The notes under the pieces are model-generated. The model saw only the letters and a list, made by a program, of their open reading frames with translations, was not told the origin of the DNA and ran no database searches. This document shows, in pieces, positions 38,890-47,173 of a stretch of DNA of 64,000 nt (position 1 is its first letter; each line of letters opens with the position of its first letter). Both the position numbers and the translations under genes were made by a program. The DNA is from DASRSS01 sp963799045 (GTDB lineage Bacteria; Actinomycetota; Actinomycetes; Mycobacteriales; Jatrophihabitantaceae): assembly GCA_963799045.1 (NCBI GenBank), contig CAWCVN010000007.1, positions 620,001 through 684,000 on the forward strand, read 5' to 3'.

Positions 38890-40853
38890 CCACCGCGCCG
38901 AGCGCCGCCCGCGTCGCGACCACGCCGTCGTGCCACTCCGGCGGCGACGGCCCGCCCGCCGCGGAGGGCGCGCCCGCCGTCGCGCTGGTCGGCGCCCCCA
39001 ACTGCGGCAAGTCCACGCTGTTCAACGCGCTCGTCGGCGCGCGGCGCACGGTCGGAAACTGGCCGGGCACCACGGTCGAGGTCGGCCGGGCCGCCTGGAC
39101 GGCGCGGGGCACCGAGGTCGAGTTGCTCGACCTGCCCGGTGCCTACAGCCTCGACCCCTGCTCCCCGGACGAGGAGCTCACCCGCGCGCTGCTGCTCGAC
39201 GCCGCCGCCGGGCAGCGGCCCGCGCTCACCGTGGTGGTCGCCGACGCGGCCAACCTCACCCGCAGCCTGTACCTGGTCGCGCAGCTGCGCGAGAGCCCGG
39301 CCCGGGTGCTGGTCGCGCTCACCATGGTCGACGTCGCCGAGCGCCGCGGCGTCACGGTCGACACCGGGCAGCTCGCCCGCCGGCTCGGCGTGCCCGTCCT
39401 CGCGCTGGACCCGCGCCGCCGCGACGGCACCGAGCAGCTCGCCGAGGCGGTCGCCGCCGCGCTGGCCGGGCCGGTGACCCCGCCACGGGAGGTACTCGCC
39501 ACCGCGGAGTGCGACGACGAGCTCGCCGTCGCCGACGAACGTTTCGCCTGGGTCGAGGCCGCGGTGAGCTGTGGCAGCCGGCTCGACCCGCTCCCGCGGC
39601 GCACGCTCACCGATCGGGTCGACCGGGTCGCGACGGCGCCGGTCGCCGGGCCGCTGGTCTTCCTGGCCATCATGTGGGCCGTGTTCGAGCTGACCACGGC
39701 GGTCGCGGTGCCGATCCAGGGCGCGATCGGGTCGCTGTTCTCCGGACCGGTCACGACGGGCGCGCAGCGGATGTTCAGCTCGGTCGGTCTCGGGGGCAGC
39801 TGGGCGCAGCTGTTCGTCGTCGACGGGCTCATCAGCGGCGTCGGCATGCTGCTCACCTTCGTGCCGCTGATGATCATCATGTTCACCCTGCTGGCGCTGC
39901 TCGAGGACTCCGGCTACCTGGCCCGCGCGGCCGTGGTCACCGACCGGGCGATGCGCGCGATCGGCCTGCCCGGCAAGGCCTTCCTGCCGCTGATCGTGGG
40001 CTTCGGCTGCAACGTCCCGGCCATCAGCGCGACGCGCATCCTGCCCAGTGCCCGGCACCGGATCATGACCGCGTTGCTGGTGCCGTTCACCTCGTGCAGC
40101 GCCCGGCTGACCGTGTACGTCCTGATCGCGGCGACCTTCTTCCCCGCGCAGGCGGGCAGCGTCGTGTTCGCGATGTACCTGATCTCGATCGCGCTCGTCA
40201 TCGCGGTGGGGCTGGTGCTGCGCAAGACGCTGTGGCGGGCCGTCGGCGACGAACCGCTCGTGCTCGACCTGCCGGCCTATCAACGCCCCACGCTGCGCCT
40301 GACCGCGGCGGTGACCTGGCTGCGTGTGAAGGGCTTCCTGCGCACGGCGGGCGGGATCGTCGTCGGCACGGTCAGCCTGGTGTGGCTGCTGCAGGCGATA
40401 CCCGTCCGCGGCGGCGCCGCGTTCGGCCACGTCGCGCCGGAGGACAGCCTGTTCGCCACGATCGCGCGCGCCATCGGCGCGGTGTTCGCGCCGCTGGGAT
40501 TCGGGGACTGGCACACCTCCAGCGCGCTGGTGGTGGGCTTCGTCGCGAAGGAGGCGGTGATCACCTCGTGGGCGCAGACCTACGCCGCGGCCGACCCGAC
40601 CGCCGGCCAGTCCCCCGCGCAGCTGCAGCAGCACCTGACGACGGCGTTCACGGCGTCGTCGGGTGGGGCGACGATCGCGGCGGTGTTCGCCTTCCTGGTC
40701 TTCCTGCTCGCCTACACCCCGTGCGTCGCGACCGTCGCCGCGCAGGTCCGCGAGATCGGTGCCCGCTGGGCGGCCTTCGGCATCGTGATGCAGCTGTGCA
40801 CCGCGTGGCTGCTCGCCTTCGCGGTGTTCCAGGTGGGGAGGTTGATCACGTGA
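38886..40853 (+). CDS. feoB: Ferrous iron transporter B
   Basis: 655 residues. The N-terminal G domain has P-loop GAPNCGKS at 36-43, GNWPGTTVEV (switch I) and DLPGAYSL at 82-89. The membrane part has the Gate motifs, for example LPLIVGFGCNVPAISATRIL and MTALLVPFTSCSARLTVYVL. The N-terminus carries a short Cys/His segment (TTPSCHSGG). Transports Fe2+ across the inner membrane, energised via GTP hydrolysis. Coupled to feoA upstream and to a FeoC-like gene downstream through GTGA. Confidence 0.95.
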   Translation: MTTAPSAARVATTPSCHSGGDGPPAAEGAPAVALVGAPNCGKSTLFNALVGARRTVGNWPGTTVEVGRAAWTARGTEVELLDLPGAYSLDPCSPDEELTRALLLDAAAGQRPALTVVVADAANLTRSLYLVAQLRESPARVLVALTMVDVAERRGVTVDTGQLARRLGVPVLALDPRRRDGTEQLAEAVAAALAGPVTPPREVLATAECDDELAVADERFAWVEAAVSCGSRLDPLPRRTLTDRVDRVATAPVAGPLVFLAIMWAVFELTTAVAVPIQGAIGSLFSGPVTTGAQRMFSSVGLGGSWAQLFVVDGLISGVGMLLTFVPLMIIMFTLLALLEDSGYLARAAVVTDRAMRAIGLPGKAFLPLIVGFGCNVPAISATRILPSARHRIMTALLVPFTSCSARLTVYVLIAATFFPAQAGSVVFAMYLISIALVIAVGLVLRKTLWRAVGDEPLVLDLPAYQRPTLRLTAAVTWLRVKGFLRTAGGIVVGTVSLVWLLQAIPVRGGAAFGHVAPEDSLFATIARAIGAVFAPLGFGDWHTSSALVVGFVAKEAVITSWAQTYAAADPTAGQSPAQLQQHLTTAFTASSGGATIAAVFAFLVFLLAYTPCVATVAAQVREIGARWAAFGIVMQLCTAWLLAFAVFQVGRLIT

Positions 40854-41134
40854 GCAGTCCGCTGCGCAGCGTCCTGAGGGCGTTCGAGGACGGGGCGCGT
40901 TCACGCGCCGAGGTCACGCGGACCACCGGCCTGCGCCCCGAGACGGTCGACGCCGCGATCGAGCACCTGGTGCGGGTCGGGCGGGTCCGCGCCGAGCCGG
41001 TGTCGACCAGCTGCCCGTCCGGCAGCTGCGGCGGGTGCCCGCTGAGCAACGGGCACGGATCCGGCTGCGGCACGGCAACCGTCGCGGTGCGGCCGTCGGG
41101 TGCCGCGCTGGTCACGCTGAGCGTCGTCCGCTGA
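40850..41134 (+). CDS. feoC: FeoC-like winged-helix protein with a cysteine cluster
   Basis: 94 residues. A winged-helix core (FEDGARSRAEVTRTTGLRPE, AAIEHLVRVGRVRAEPV) is followed by the cysteine segment CPSGSCGGCP, which could bind an Fe-S cluster as in FeoC/MarR-like regulators, and a Gly/Cys tail (NGHGSGCGTA). GTG start overlaps the feoB stop. Likely tunes FeoB activity or levels in response to iron or oxygen. Confidence 0.72.
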   Translation: MSSPLRSVLRAFEDGARSRAEVTRTTGLRPETVDAAIEHLVRVGRVRAEPVSTSCPSGSCGGCPLSNGHGSGCGTATVAVRPSGAALVTLSVVR

Positions 41135-41149
41135 GGCGGCGCCGGGTCA

Positions 41150-41174
41150 GCGCGCCTGCTCAGGGCAGCGCGCG
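41150..41174. terminator. Hairpin with direct repeats between converging feoC and lipoprotein genes
   Basis: CGCGCCTGC pairs, with one bulge, with GCAGCGCG around TCAGG. GCTCAGGGCAGCG is repeated at 41158-41170 and 41178-41190. No T-run. It sits where the two transcripts meet. Confidence 0.4.
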
Positions 41175-41179
41175 TCAGC

Positions 41180-41761
41180 TCAGGGCAGCGTGGTGGCCGC
41201 CGGCTGGCTGCAGGCCGGCGAGGGCGTCGAGTTCAGCTGCAGCAGCGCGCAGAAGGTCTGCCCGGACACCTTCCATTTGCCGTTCTCGAGCACGGCGTAG
41301 CCGGAGGTGTTCGGCAGCAGCGGTGTCCCGGCGCCGAACAGCGTGAAGATCACCTTGGCGGTCTTCGCCGAGACCATGCTGACCGAGCTGACCTTCACCG
41401 TGATCTTCTGCTTCGCCGACACCGTCGCCATCGCCGCGAGCGCCGGTGCGAAGGCCTTGCCGTCCTGCAGCAGGGCGGCGGCTGCCGCCTTCGGCGTCTT
41501 GTAGTTGAGCATCGTCTCGTAGGCGTGGGTGACCGCGGCGGTCGTCGCCGCGTCCGCCGGTGTCGCCGTCGCGCTCGCGCTGGCCGGGGCGCTGTTCGGA
41601 GTGCTGACCACCGCCGCAGTCGTCGGTGGCGGCGTCGTCCCGGCAGGAGTGGTCGCACCGCCTCCGCCGCCGCCCGAGGACGAGCTGCACGCCGCCAGTG
41701 CGGCGACAACGACCACAGACGCCAGCGTTCGGGCACGCGCTCCGACCGTCGCCACTCTCAT
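41180..41761 (-). CDS. MTB12-like lipoprotein
   Basis: 193 residues. Lipobox in VVVVAALAACSSSS, then a Gly/Thr/Pro linker to about residue 75. The C-terminal domain (TAAVTHAYETMLNYKT, KITVKVSSVSMVSAKTAKVI, SGYAVLENGKWKVSGQTFCA) matches the low-molecular-weight antigen MTB12-like fold found in actinobacteria. Function not established. Between the feo operon and the radical SAM gene. Confidence 0.75.
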   Translation of the reverse strand: MRVATVGARARTLASVVVVAALAACSSSSGGGGGGATTPAGTTPPPTTAAVVSTPNSAPASASATATPADAATTAAVTHAYETMLNYKTPKAAAAALLQDGKAFAPALAAMATVSAKQKITVKVSSVSMVSAKTAKVIFTLFGAGTPLLPNTSGYAVLENGKWKVSGQTFCALLQLNSTPSPACSQPAATTLP

Positions 41762-41862
41762 GCACACCCCCGCCTCCGGGCACCCCATCCGTGGGTGCGG
41801 TTCGGTCACTCTGACAGGTGAAGGCCGCGTTATCAATAGCCGTCCGGCGACGGATTCCGCGC

Positions 41863-43122
41863 TTACGGCGTCGCGATCAGCGCCTGCACGTCCTCGGCGA
41901 ACGGGAAGCTGCCCGGCTCGTAGCCACACCACGGTTCGGACGCGAACGGGTCGCCGGTGAGCGCGTAGGCCCGCGACCGGGAACCGCCGCAGACGCTCGC
42001 GAACTCGCAGCGGCCGCACTTGCCGGACAGCTTCGAGGGGTCGCGCAGGTCCACGAACAGCTCGGAGTCGCGGTAGACCTCGGCCAGCGAGCGTTCGCGC
42101 ACGTTGCCGGCACCGACCGGCAGGAAGCCGCTCGGGTGCACCTCGCCGCGGTGCGAGACGAACACGAAACCACGGCCGGCATTGACGTCCATCGGCGTGC
42201 GGTGCCGGCGGGTGCCGACCCCGGCCAGCTGCTCGTCCAGCCCGGCGCGCAGGGACGCGTAGAGCGGGCCGAGGCCGAGCGTCGCGACCGGGTCCAGTCC
42301 GCGCTCGGCCAGCACCGTGCGCTGCAGCACGACCCGACGGAAGTGGTGGGCCTCGGTGGTCTTGGCCGCGACGAACTCGCCGGCGTCGTAGACGAAGTTC
42401 AGCAGGTCCTCGACCTCGGCCGGGGTGAGCGAGTCCAGATCGCGCCCACGACCGGTCGGCACGAGCAGGAACGCGCTCCAGGTCATCGCGCCGTGCTCGT
42501 GCACGAGCCGGACGATGTTCGGCAGGTCGGCGAGGTTGTGCCGGGACACCGTGGTGTTGATCTGCACGCGCAGGCCCGCCCGCCGCGCCGCGTCCCACGC
42601 CTGCAACGTGGTCTCCAGGACACCGGGGACGCCACGGAACCCGTCGTGGATCGCTGCGGTCGAACCGTCGACGCTCAGCGAGACCGCGGACGCGCCCGCC
42701 TGCGCGAGTGCCGCCAGGTTGGCCTCGGTCAGCGCCGGTGTTCCGGACGGGGACACGCCCACGTGCAGCCCGCGCCCGACCGCGGCGCGGACGATGTCGA
42801 AGATGTCCGCGCGCGAGAACGGGTCGCCGCCGGTGATCACGAACAGCGGGGGTGGCTGGCCGAACGCCGCGACCTGTCCGGCCAGATCGGCCGCCTCGGC
42901 GGTGGACAGCTCGCCGGCGTCGCGGTCCGGCCGCGCCTGGGCGCGGCAGTGCTTGCACGCGAGCGGGCACGCCTGGGTGGACTCCCAGATCACGATGAAC
43001 GGGCGGATACCGACGTCGGCGTGCGGTGCGCGGACCGCCCGGGGGCGAGCACGCATCACGTCCGTCACGTGAGCCAGTACATCCGGCGAAACCGGCCGCG
43101 CAAAGGGACGAAGGTCCCCCAC
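41863..43122 (-). CDS. Radical SAM/SPASM domain protein (TIGR04053-like)
   Basis: Up to 419 residues. The radical SAM motif CPLACKHC has cysteines at 52, 56 and 59. The SPASM region has CGRCEFASVCGGSRSRAYA and later WCGYEPGSF, giving ligands for auxiliary Fe-S clusters. PPPLFVITGGDPFSRADIFD and VSLSVDGSTAAIHDGFRGVP fit the TIGR04053 group, often near haem or quinone genes; the substrate is unknown, and no precursor peptide gene was recognised beside it. The GTG start is tentative; later in-frame GTG/ATG codons are possible. Confidence 0.78.
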   Translation of the reverse strand: MGDLRPFARPVSPDVLAHVTDVMRARPRAVRAPHADVGIRPFIVIWESTQACPLACKHCRAQARPDRDAGELSTAEAADLAGQVAAFGQPPPLFVITGGDPFSRADIFDIVRAAVGRGLHVGVSPSGTPALTEANLAALAQAGASAVSLSVDGSTAAIHDGFRGVPGVLETTLQAWDAARRAGLRVQINTTVSRHNLADLPNIVRLVHEHGAMTWSAFLLVPTGRGRDLDSLTPAEVEDLLNFVYDAGEFVAAKTTEAHHFRRVVLQRTVLAERGLDPVATLGLGPLYASLRAGLDEQLAGVGTRRHRTPMDVNAGRGFVFVSHRGEVHPSGFLPVGAGNVRERSLAEVYRDSELFVDLRDPSKLSGKCGRCEFASVCGGSRSRAYALTGDPFASEPWCGYEPGSFPFAEDVQALIATP

Positions 43123-43145
43123 CGCGCCCGTCCCGACCCACCCCG

Positions 43146-43183
43146 TCCGACCTGCCCCCCTCCGACCTGCCCCCCTCCGACCT
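43146..43183. repeat. 15-bp tandem repeat, 2.5 copies
   Basis: TCCGACCTGCCCCCC occurs at 43146-43160 and 43161-43175, with a partial third copy TCCGACCT running into the family A palindrome. Confidence 0.7.
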
Positions 43184-43242
43184 TGTGCAGGTGGGGGCCG
43201 CCGACGGGCCGGCGATCACGACCCTGCACTGCACAAGGTCGG
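43180..43242. repeat. Nested palindrome, family A copy 2
   Basis: Outer arms ACCTTGTGCA and TGCACAAGGTCGG; TGGGGGCCGC and GGGCC blocks as in copy 1 at 1670-1731. It ends 7 bp beyond the ubiD-homologue stop. Possibly a 3' end hairpin. Confidence 0.6.
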
Positions 43243-43249
43243 GGGGTGG

Positions 43250-44701
43250 TTAGAGGCCGTACTCGCGCCAGCGGCGGTCGACCAGGGCCAGCGTGTCGGC
43301 GTCGAGCACGCACTCGGCCGGCCAGCCGCCCTCACGCCGGTAGCCCTCCCCCGGCAGCTTGCGGGTCGCGTCCACGCCGAGCTTGCCGCCGAAGAACTGC
43401 TCGTACGAGGCGTGGTCGAGGTGATCGACCGGGCCGACGCTGTGCAGCACGTCATGCGAGTAGTCGACGTTGCCGAACGCGCGCCAGGCGACCTCCGCGT
43501 AGTCGTGCACGTCGCAGTCGGCGTCGACGACGACGATCAGCTTCGTCAGCGCCATCAGCCCCGCGCCCCAGATCGCGTTCATCACCTTCTGCGCGTGCTT
43601 CGGGAACCGCTTGTCGATCGAGACGATGCAGCAGTTGTGGAACACGCCCGCCTCGGGCAGGTCGTAGTCGACGATCTCCGGCACCGTCATCTTGATCAGC
43701 GGCAGGAAGATCCGCTCCGTGGCTTTGCCGATCGGGCCGTCCTCCTGCGGCGGGCGGCCCACGATGATCGACTGATAGATCGGCTCCGCCCGCATGGTCA
43801 GCGTCTCGACGCGCAGGTACGGGAACGGCTCGACCGGCGTGTAGAAGCCGGTGTGATCGCCGAACGGTCCCTCCGGCAGCCGCGCGCCCGGCTCGACCCA
43901 GCCCTCCAGCACGACCTGCGCCGCGGCGGGCACCTGCAGCGGCACGGACACGCAGTCGACGAGATCGACCCGTTCGGACTGCAGGAAACCCGCGAACAGG
44001 TACTCGTCGATGTCGGCGGGCAGCGGCGCCGACGCGGCGTAGGTCACCGCCGGGGGGCAGCCGAACGCGATCGCCACCGGCAAGCGCTCGCCACGCCGCT
44101 CGGCGATCGCGGCGTGCGAGGTCGAGTCCTTGTGGATCTGCCAGTGCAGCGACACGGTGCGCTCGTCCTGCTGCTGCAGCCGGTACATGCCGAGGTTGCG
44201 CGCGCCGGTCTCCGGGTGCTTGGTGTGCGTCAGCCCGAGGTTCAAGAAGACCCCGCCGTCCTCGGGCCAGGCCTGCACGCCCGGCAGGATCGACAGGTCG
44301 ACGTCGTCGCCGCGGACGACCACCTCCTGGCAGGCCGCCGCCGTCACCCGCCGCGGCGGGACGTTGCGCAGCTGCACCGCCTTGCCCAGTGCGTCTTTCA
44401 GCCCGCCCACGCCGCGCGGCAGCTCCGGCTTGAGCAGCTCGCCGATCCGCGCGCCGATCTCGTCCAGCGACCCGACGCCGAGGGCGCGAGCCATGCGCCG
44501 TGGCGTGCCGAAGGCGTTCATCAGCAAGGGCATCCGGCCGCGGGTCGGCCTCTCGAACAGCAGCGCCGGGCCGTGCTCACGCAGTACCCGCTGCACGATC
44601 CCGGTCACCTCGAGGTGCGGGTCGACGGCGGCGCCCACGCGCGCGAGGTCACCGTCTCGCTCCAGCGCCGCGACGAACTCCTGCAGGTCGGAAAAGGCCA
44701 T
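43250..44701 (-). CDS. UbiD-family decarboxylase of menaquinone synthesis (MqnL-like)
   Basis: A prenyl-FMN-dependent decarboxylase, 483 residues. Conserved UbiD blocks are GVQAWPEDGGVFLNLGLTHT, GARNLGMYRLQQQDERTVSL, LPEGPFGDHTGFYTPVEPFP and MRAEPIYQSIIVGRPPQEDG. The proton-relay Glu of the EGPFGDHTG signature is present. With UbiX (36455) it would decarboxylate the naphthoate intermediate after MqnP. ATG chosen by the conserved N-terminus MAFSDLQEFVAALER. TACTTT is four bases upstream; the response-regulator promoter faces it 31 bp away. Confidence 0.9.
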   Translation of the reverse strand: MAFSDLQEFVAALERDGDLARVGAAVDPHLEVTGIVQRVLREHGPALLFERPTRGRMPLLMNAFGTPRRMARALGVGSLDEIGARIGELLKPELPRGVGGLKDALGKAVQLRNVPPRRVTAAACQEVVVRGDDVDLSILPGVQAWPEDGGVFLNLGLTHTKHPETGARNLGMYRLQQQDERTVSLHWQIHKDSTSHAAIAERRGERLPVAIAFGCPPAVTYAASAPLPADIDEYLFAGFLQSERVDLVDCVSVPLQVPAAAQVVLEGWVEPGARLPEGPFGDHTGFYTPVEPFPYLRVETLTMRAEPIYQSIIVGRPPQEDGPIGKATERIFLPLIKMTVPEIVDYDLPEAGVFHNCCIVSIDKRFPKHAQKVMNAIWGAGLMALTKLIVVVDADCDVHDYAEVAWRAFGNVDYSHDVLHSVGPVDHLDHASYEQFFGGKLGVDATRKLPGEGYRREGGWPAECVLDADTLALVDRRWREYGL

Positions 44702-44719
44702 GGCCAAAGTATCCCCGTG

Positions 44720-44725
44720 TACCTT
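44720..44725 (+). promoter_or_regulatory. -10 box of the response-regulator gene, back to back with the ubiD promoter
   Basis: TACCTT, seven bases, then the regulator ATG at 44733. On the other strand TACTTT (44706-44711) precedes the ubiD ATG. Both promoters fit in the 31 bp between start codons. Confidence 0.5.
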
Positions 44726-44732
44726 CGCCGCC

Positions 44733-45416
44733 ATGGCGCAGGTACTGCTCGTCGAGGACGACGCGGCGATCCGCACCGCGCTGACCCGGGCGCTGCGCGA
44801 GCTGGGCCACGGGGTCACCGCCGTCGGCTCCGGCATGCCCGCGCTGAGCGCGGCGGTCGAGTACAAGCCGGACGTGGTGCTGCTCGACCTCGGCCTGCCC
44901 GACGTCGACGGCTCGGACGTGCTGTCGATGCTGCGTGCCGTCAGCGACGTCGCGGTGATCGTCGCCACCGCCCGCGACGACGAGGCGGAGATGGTGCGCC
45001 TGCTCGACATCGGCGCCGACGACTACGTGATCAAGCCGTTCACGGCCGCGCAGCTGAACGCGCGGATCAAGGCCGTGCTGCGCCGGTCCGGACGCACCGA
45101 CGAGGACCCGGTCATCAAGGTCGGCGGGCTGCACATCGACACCCGCAGCCACGAGGTCACCGTCGACGGCCGGCCGATCGAGCTCGCCCGCAAGGAGTAC
45201 GAGCTGCTGCTGGCGCTCGCCCGCCGCGCCGGCGAGGTCGTCACCAAACGCGACCTGCTCGCCGAGGTGTGGCAGCTGGCATGGGGCGGCTCGGACCGAA
45301 CCGTGGACGTCCACCTGTCCTGGCTGCGGCGCAAGCTCGGCGAGACCGCGGCCGAGCCGCGCTACCTGTACAGCGTGCGCGGGGTCGGCATCCGGCTCAT
45401 GGCGCCCCAGCCATGA
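44733..45416 (+). CDS. OmpR/PhoB family response regulator
   Basis: 227 residues. The receiver domain has the phospho-acceptor Asp at 52 in DVVLLDLGLPDVDG, with acidic EDD at 8-10 and Lys in VIKPF near 105. The C-terminal winged helix has ELARKEYELLLALARRAGEV, KRDLLAEVWQL and SVRGVGIRLMAPQP. Overlaps a mini-ORF that leads to the kinase gene. Probably controls the downstream envelope/redox cluster; targets unknown. Confidence 0.9.
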   Translation: MAQVLLVEDDAAIRTALTRALRELGHGVTAVGSGMPALSAAVEYKPDVVLLDLGLPDVDGSDVLSMLRAVSDVAVIVATARDDEAEMVRLLDIGADDYVIKPFTAAQLNARIKAVLRRSGRTDEDPVIKVGGLHIDTRSHEVTVDGRPIELARKEYELLLALARRAGEVVTKRDLLAEVWQLAWGGSDRTVDVHLSWLRRKLGETAAEPRYLYSVRGVGIRLMAPQP

Positions 45417-45481
45417 CGGCCGGATCCCGGCTGCGCGCCGCCGTGCGGGGCACGCGCGTGGTCACCGGGACGCCCGCATGA
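45413..45481 (+). CDS. Bridging mini-ORF, 22 residues
   Basis: Reads MTAGSRLRAAVRGTRVVTGT then PA. Its ATG overlaps the regulator stop and its TGA overlaps the kinase ATG. Starts MTA and ends GTPA, like the bridge before the HATPase gene at 26912. A frame-displaced kinase N-terminus is the alternative. Confidence 0.4.
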   Translation: MTAGSRLRAAVRGTRVVTGTPA

Positions 45482-46836
45482 GGCGCCGGCTGATGCTGCT
45501 GGTCGCGGGAGCGATCACGGTCGTCGTGCTCGCCTTCGCGGTGCCGCTCGCGCTGCTCGTGCGCCACGTCGTCTACGACGGCGCGACCAGCGGGCTGCGC
45601 GACCAGGCGAACCGCGTCGCCAACTTCCTGCACAGCAGCTACACCGCCAAGACGCGCGCCGAGGTCAGGGAGTTCCTCGACGAGCTGTCCAGCAAGCACG
45701 CGGTGTCGGTGGCCTACGCCGACGGCACCTCGGTCGGGGTCGCCCCTCCCGGTGCGGCGTCGGACCTGCCGCAGGTGCGGGGCTTCACCGCCCCGGCGAG
45801 CAGCGGCGACGCCCCCGCTCCCGCCGGCCGCCCGCCGGAGCCGACCATGGTCCGCTTCCACGGCGGGCAGCTGGTCCAGCTCGCCGTGCTCGACCCGGAC
45901 CGCCAGCAGGGCCAGACCATCGTGCGCGTCTACGCCTCCGATGCGCAGCTGTACTCCGGCGAGAACGGCTGGTGGCTGCTGCTCGGGCTGTCCTCGATCG
46001 GCTTGCTCCTGCTGGGCATCGGGGCCGCCGAGCTGCTGACCCGGCGGATGGTCCGGCCGCTGGTGGACACCGCCCAGACGGCCCACCGGATCAGCGCCGG
46101 CGACACGACCGCCCGGGCACCGACGACCGGGCCGCGCGAGATCGCCGACGTCGGCCTTGCGCTCAACCGGCTCGGCGACCGCATCGACGAGCTGATCGCG
46201 GAGGAGCGCGAGACCGTCGCCGACCTGTCGCACCGGTTGCGCACCCCGCTGACCGCGCTGCGCCTGGACGCCGAGGCGCTGGCCGACCCGGAGGAGGCCG
46301 ACCGGATCGGCGCGGATGTCAGCAGCCTCGAACGTACGCTCACCGCGGTCATCCACGCCGCGCGGCGCCCGCAGCGCGAGGGCCGGATGCCGGCCTGCGA
46401 CGCGAGCGCGGTCGTCGCCGACCGGGTCGCGTTCTGGTCCGCCCTGGCCGACGACCAGGGCCGGGAGTCGACGGTCACGCTGCCCGACGCGGCGCTGGCG
46501 GTGCGCGCCGCGGAGGAGGACCTCGCCGCGGCCGTCGACGCGCTGGTCGAGAACGTCATCGCGCACACCGACGAGGGGACCGCGTTCCGGGTCCGGCTGC
46601 GCGGCGCCGAGGGCGGCGGTGCGGTGCTCGAGGTCGAGGACGACGGCCCGGGCATCCCCGACCAAGCCAGCGTCCGCGGCCGGAGCGACCGCGGCTCCAC
46701 CGGGCTGGGGCTGTCCATCGCCCGCCGTTGCGCGCAGATCAGCGGCGGGGAGTTCACCATCGGCCGCTCACCGGCCGGCGGGGCGCTGGTGACCCTGCGG
46801 CTCGGGCCGGCTGAGCCGGTTCCTAACCAGACTTAG
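45478..46836 (+). CDS. Membrane sensor histidine kinase
   Basis: 452 residues. Segment 1 (LMLLVAGAITVVVLAFAVPLA) and segment 2 (WWLLLGLSSIGLLLLGIGAA, about 165-185) flank a 130-residue extracytoplasmic sensor with a Pro/Ala-rich stretch. A HAMP-like linker follows, then HisKA with the phospho-acceptor His252 in DLSHRLRTPLTALRLDAEAL. The HATPase domain has VDALVENVIAHTDEG, VEDDGPGIP and GSTGLGLSIARRCA. Partner of the upstream regulator; signal unknown. Confidence 0.92.
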   Translation: MRRRLMLLVAGAITVVVLAFAVPLALLVRHVVYDGATSGLRDQANRVANFLHSSYTAKTRAEVREFLDELSSKHAVSVAYADGTSVGVAPPGAASDLPQVRGFTAPASSGDAPAPAGRPPEPTMVRFHGGQLVQLAVLDPDRQQGQTIVRVYASDAQLYSGENGWWLLLGLSSIGLLLLGIGAAELLTRRMVRPLVDTAQTAHRISAGDTTARAPTTGPREIADVGLALNRLGDRIDELIAEERETVADLSHRLRTPLTALRLDAEALADPEEADRIGADVSSLERTLTAVIHAARRPQREGRMPACDASAVVADRVAFWSALADDQGRESTVTLPDAALAVRAAEEDLAAAVDALVENVIAHTDEGTAFRVRLRGAEGGGAVLEVEDDGPGIPDQASVRGRSDRGSTGLGLSIARRCAQISGGEFTIGRSPAGGALVTLRLGPAEPVPNQT

Positions 46837-46894
46837 GACGGTCTTGACGTTCGCGTGAGGCGGGCCTGATGCGCCCGGGCCGATCGTTAGCGCC

Positions 46895-47173
46895 ATGACC
46901 AGCAACAACAACCCTCGCAACCTCCTCCGCTGCGCCGGCATGGCCGGCGGCGGCGCCGCGGTCGCCGGCTTGGCGGCGAGCGCCATCATCGCAGCGGGCG
47001 TGGTGAACAGCGCCCACACGTCCACCAGCGCCTCGTCCACGTCCGGGACCTCCTCGGTCAGCACCGACGACGACTCCGGCACGGTGCAGAAGAACAGCTC
47101 CAACTCCGGTGTGAGCGGGCTGTCGGTGCCGCAGCACAAGCAGGCGCCGGTCGGCGGGAGCCACGGATCATGA
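46895..47173 (+). CDS. Small exported Ser/Thr-rich protein in the flavin-redox cluster
   Basis: 92 residues. A Gly/Ala hydrophobic segment (GMAGGGAAVAGLAASAIIAA) acts as signal or anchor, then a Ser/Thr/Asp-rich exported part (SSVSTDDDSGTVQKNSSNSG) ends HKQAPVGGSHGS. The ATG of the FMN transferase overlaps its stop. No FMN-binding domain or the flavinylation motif (D-x4-S/T-G-A-S/T) is complete; DDDSGT is only reminiscent. Possibly an electron-carrier partner or substrate, but unproven. Confidence 0.55.
   Translation: MTSNNNPRNLLRCAGMAGGGAAVAGLAASAIIAAGVVNSAHTSTSASSTSGTSSVSTDDDSGTVQKNSSNSGVSGLSVPQHKQAPVGGSHGS

Noticed and set aside
46820..46835. TCCTAA-N6-TTAGGA at the kinase stop, resembling an iron box
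   Set aside because: Six-base arms only and it does not fit the 19-bp DtxR/IdeR consensus; no iron gene follows.
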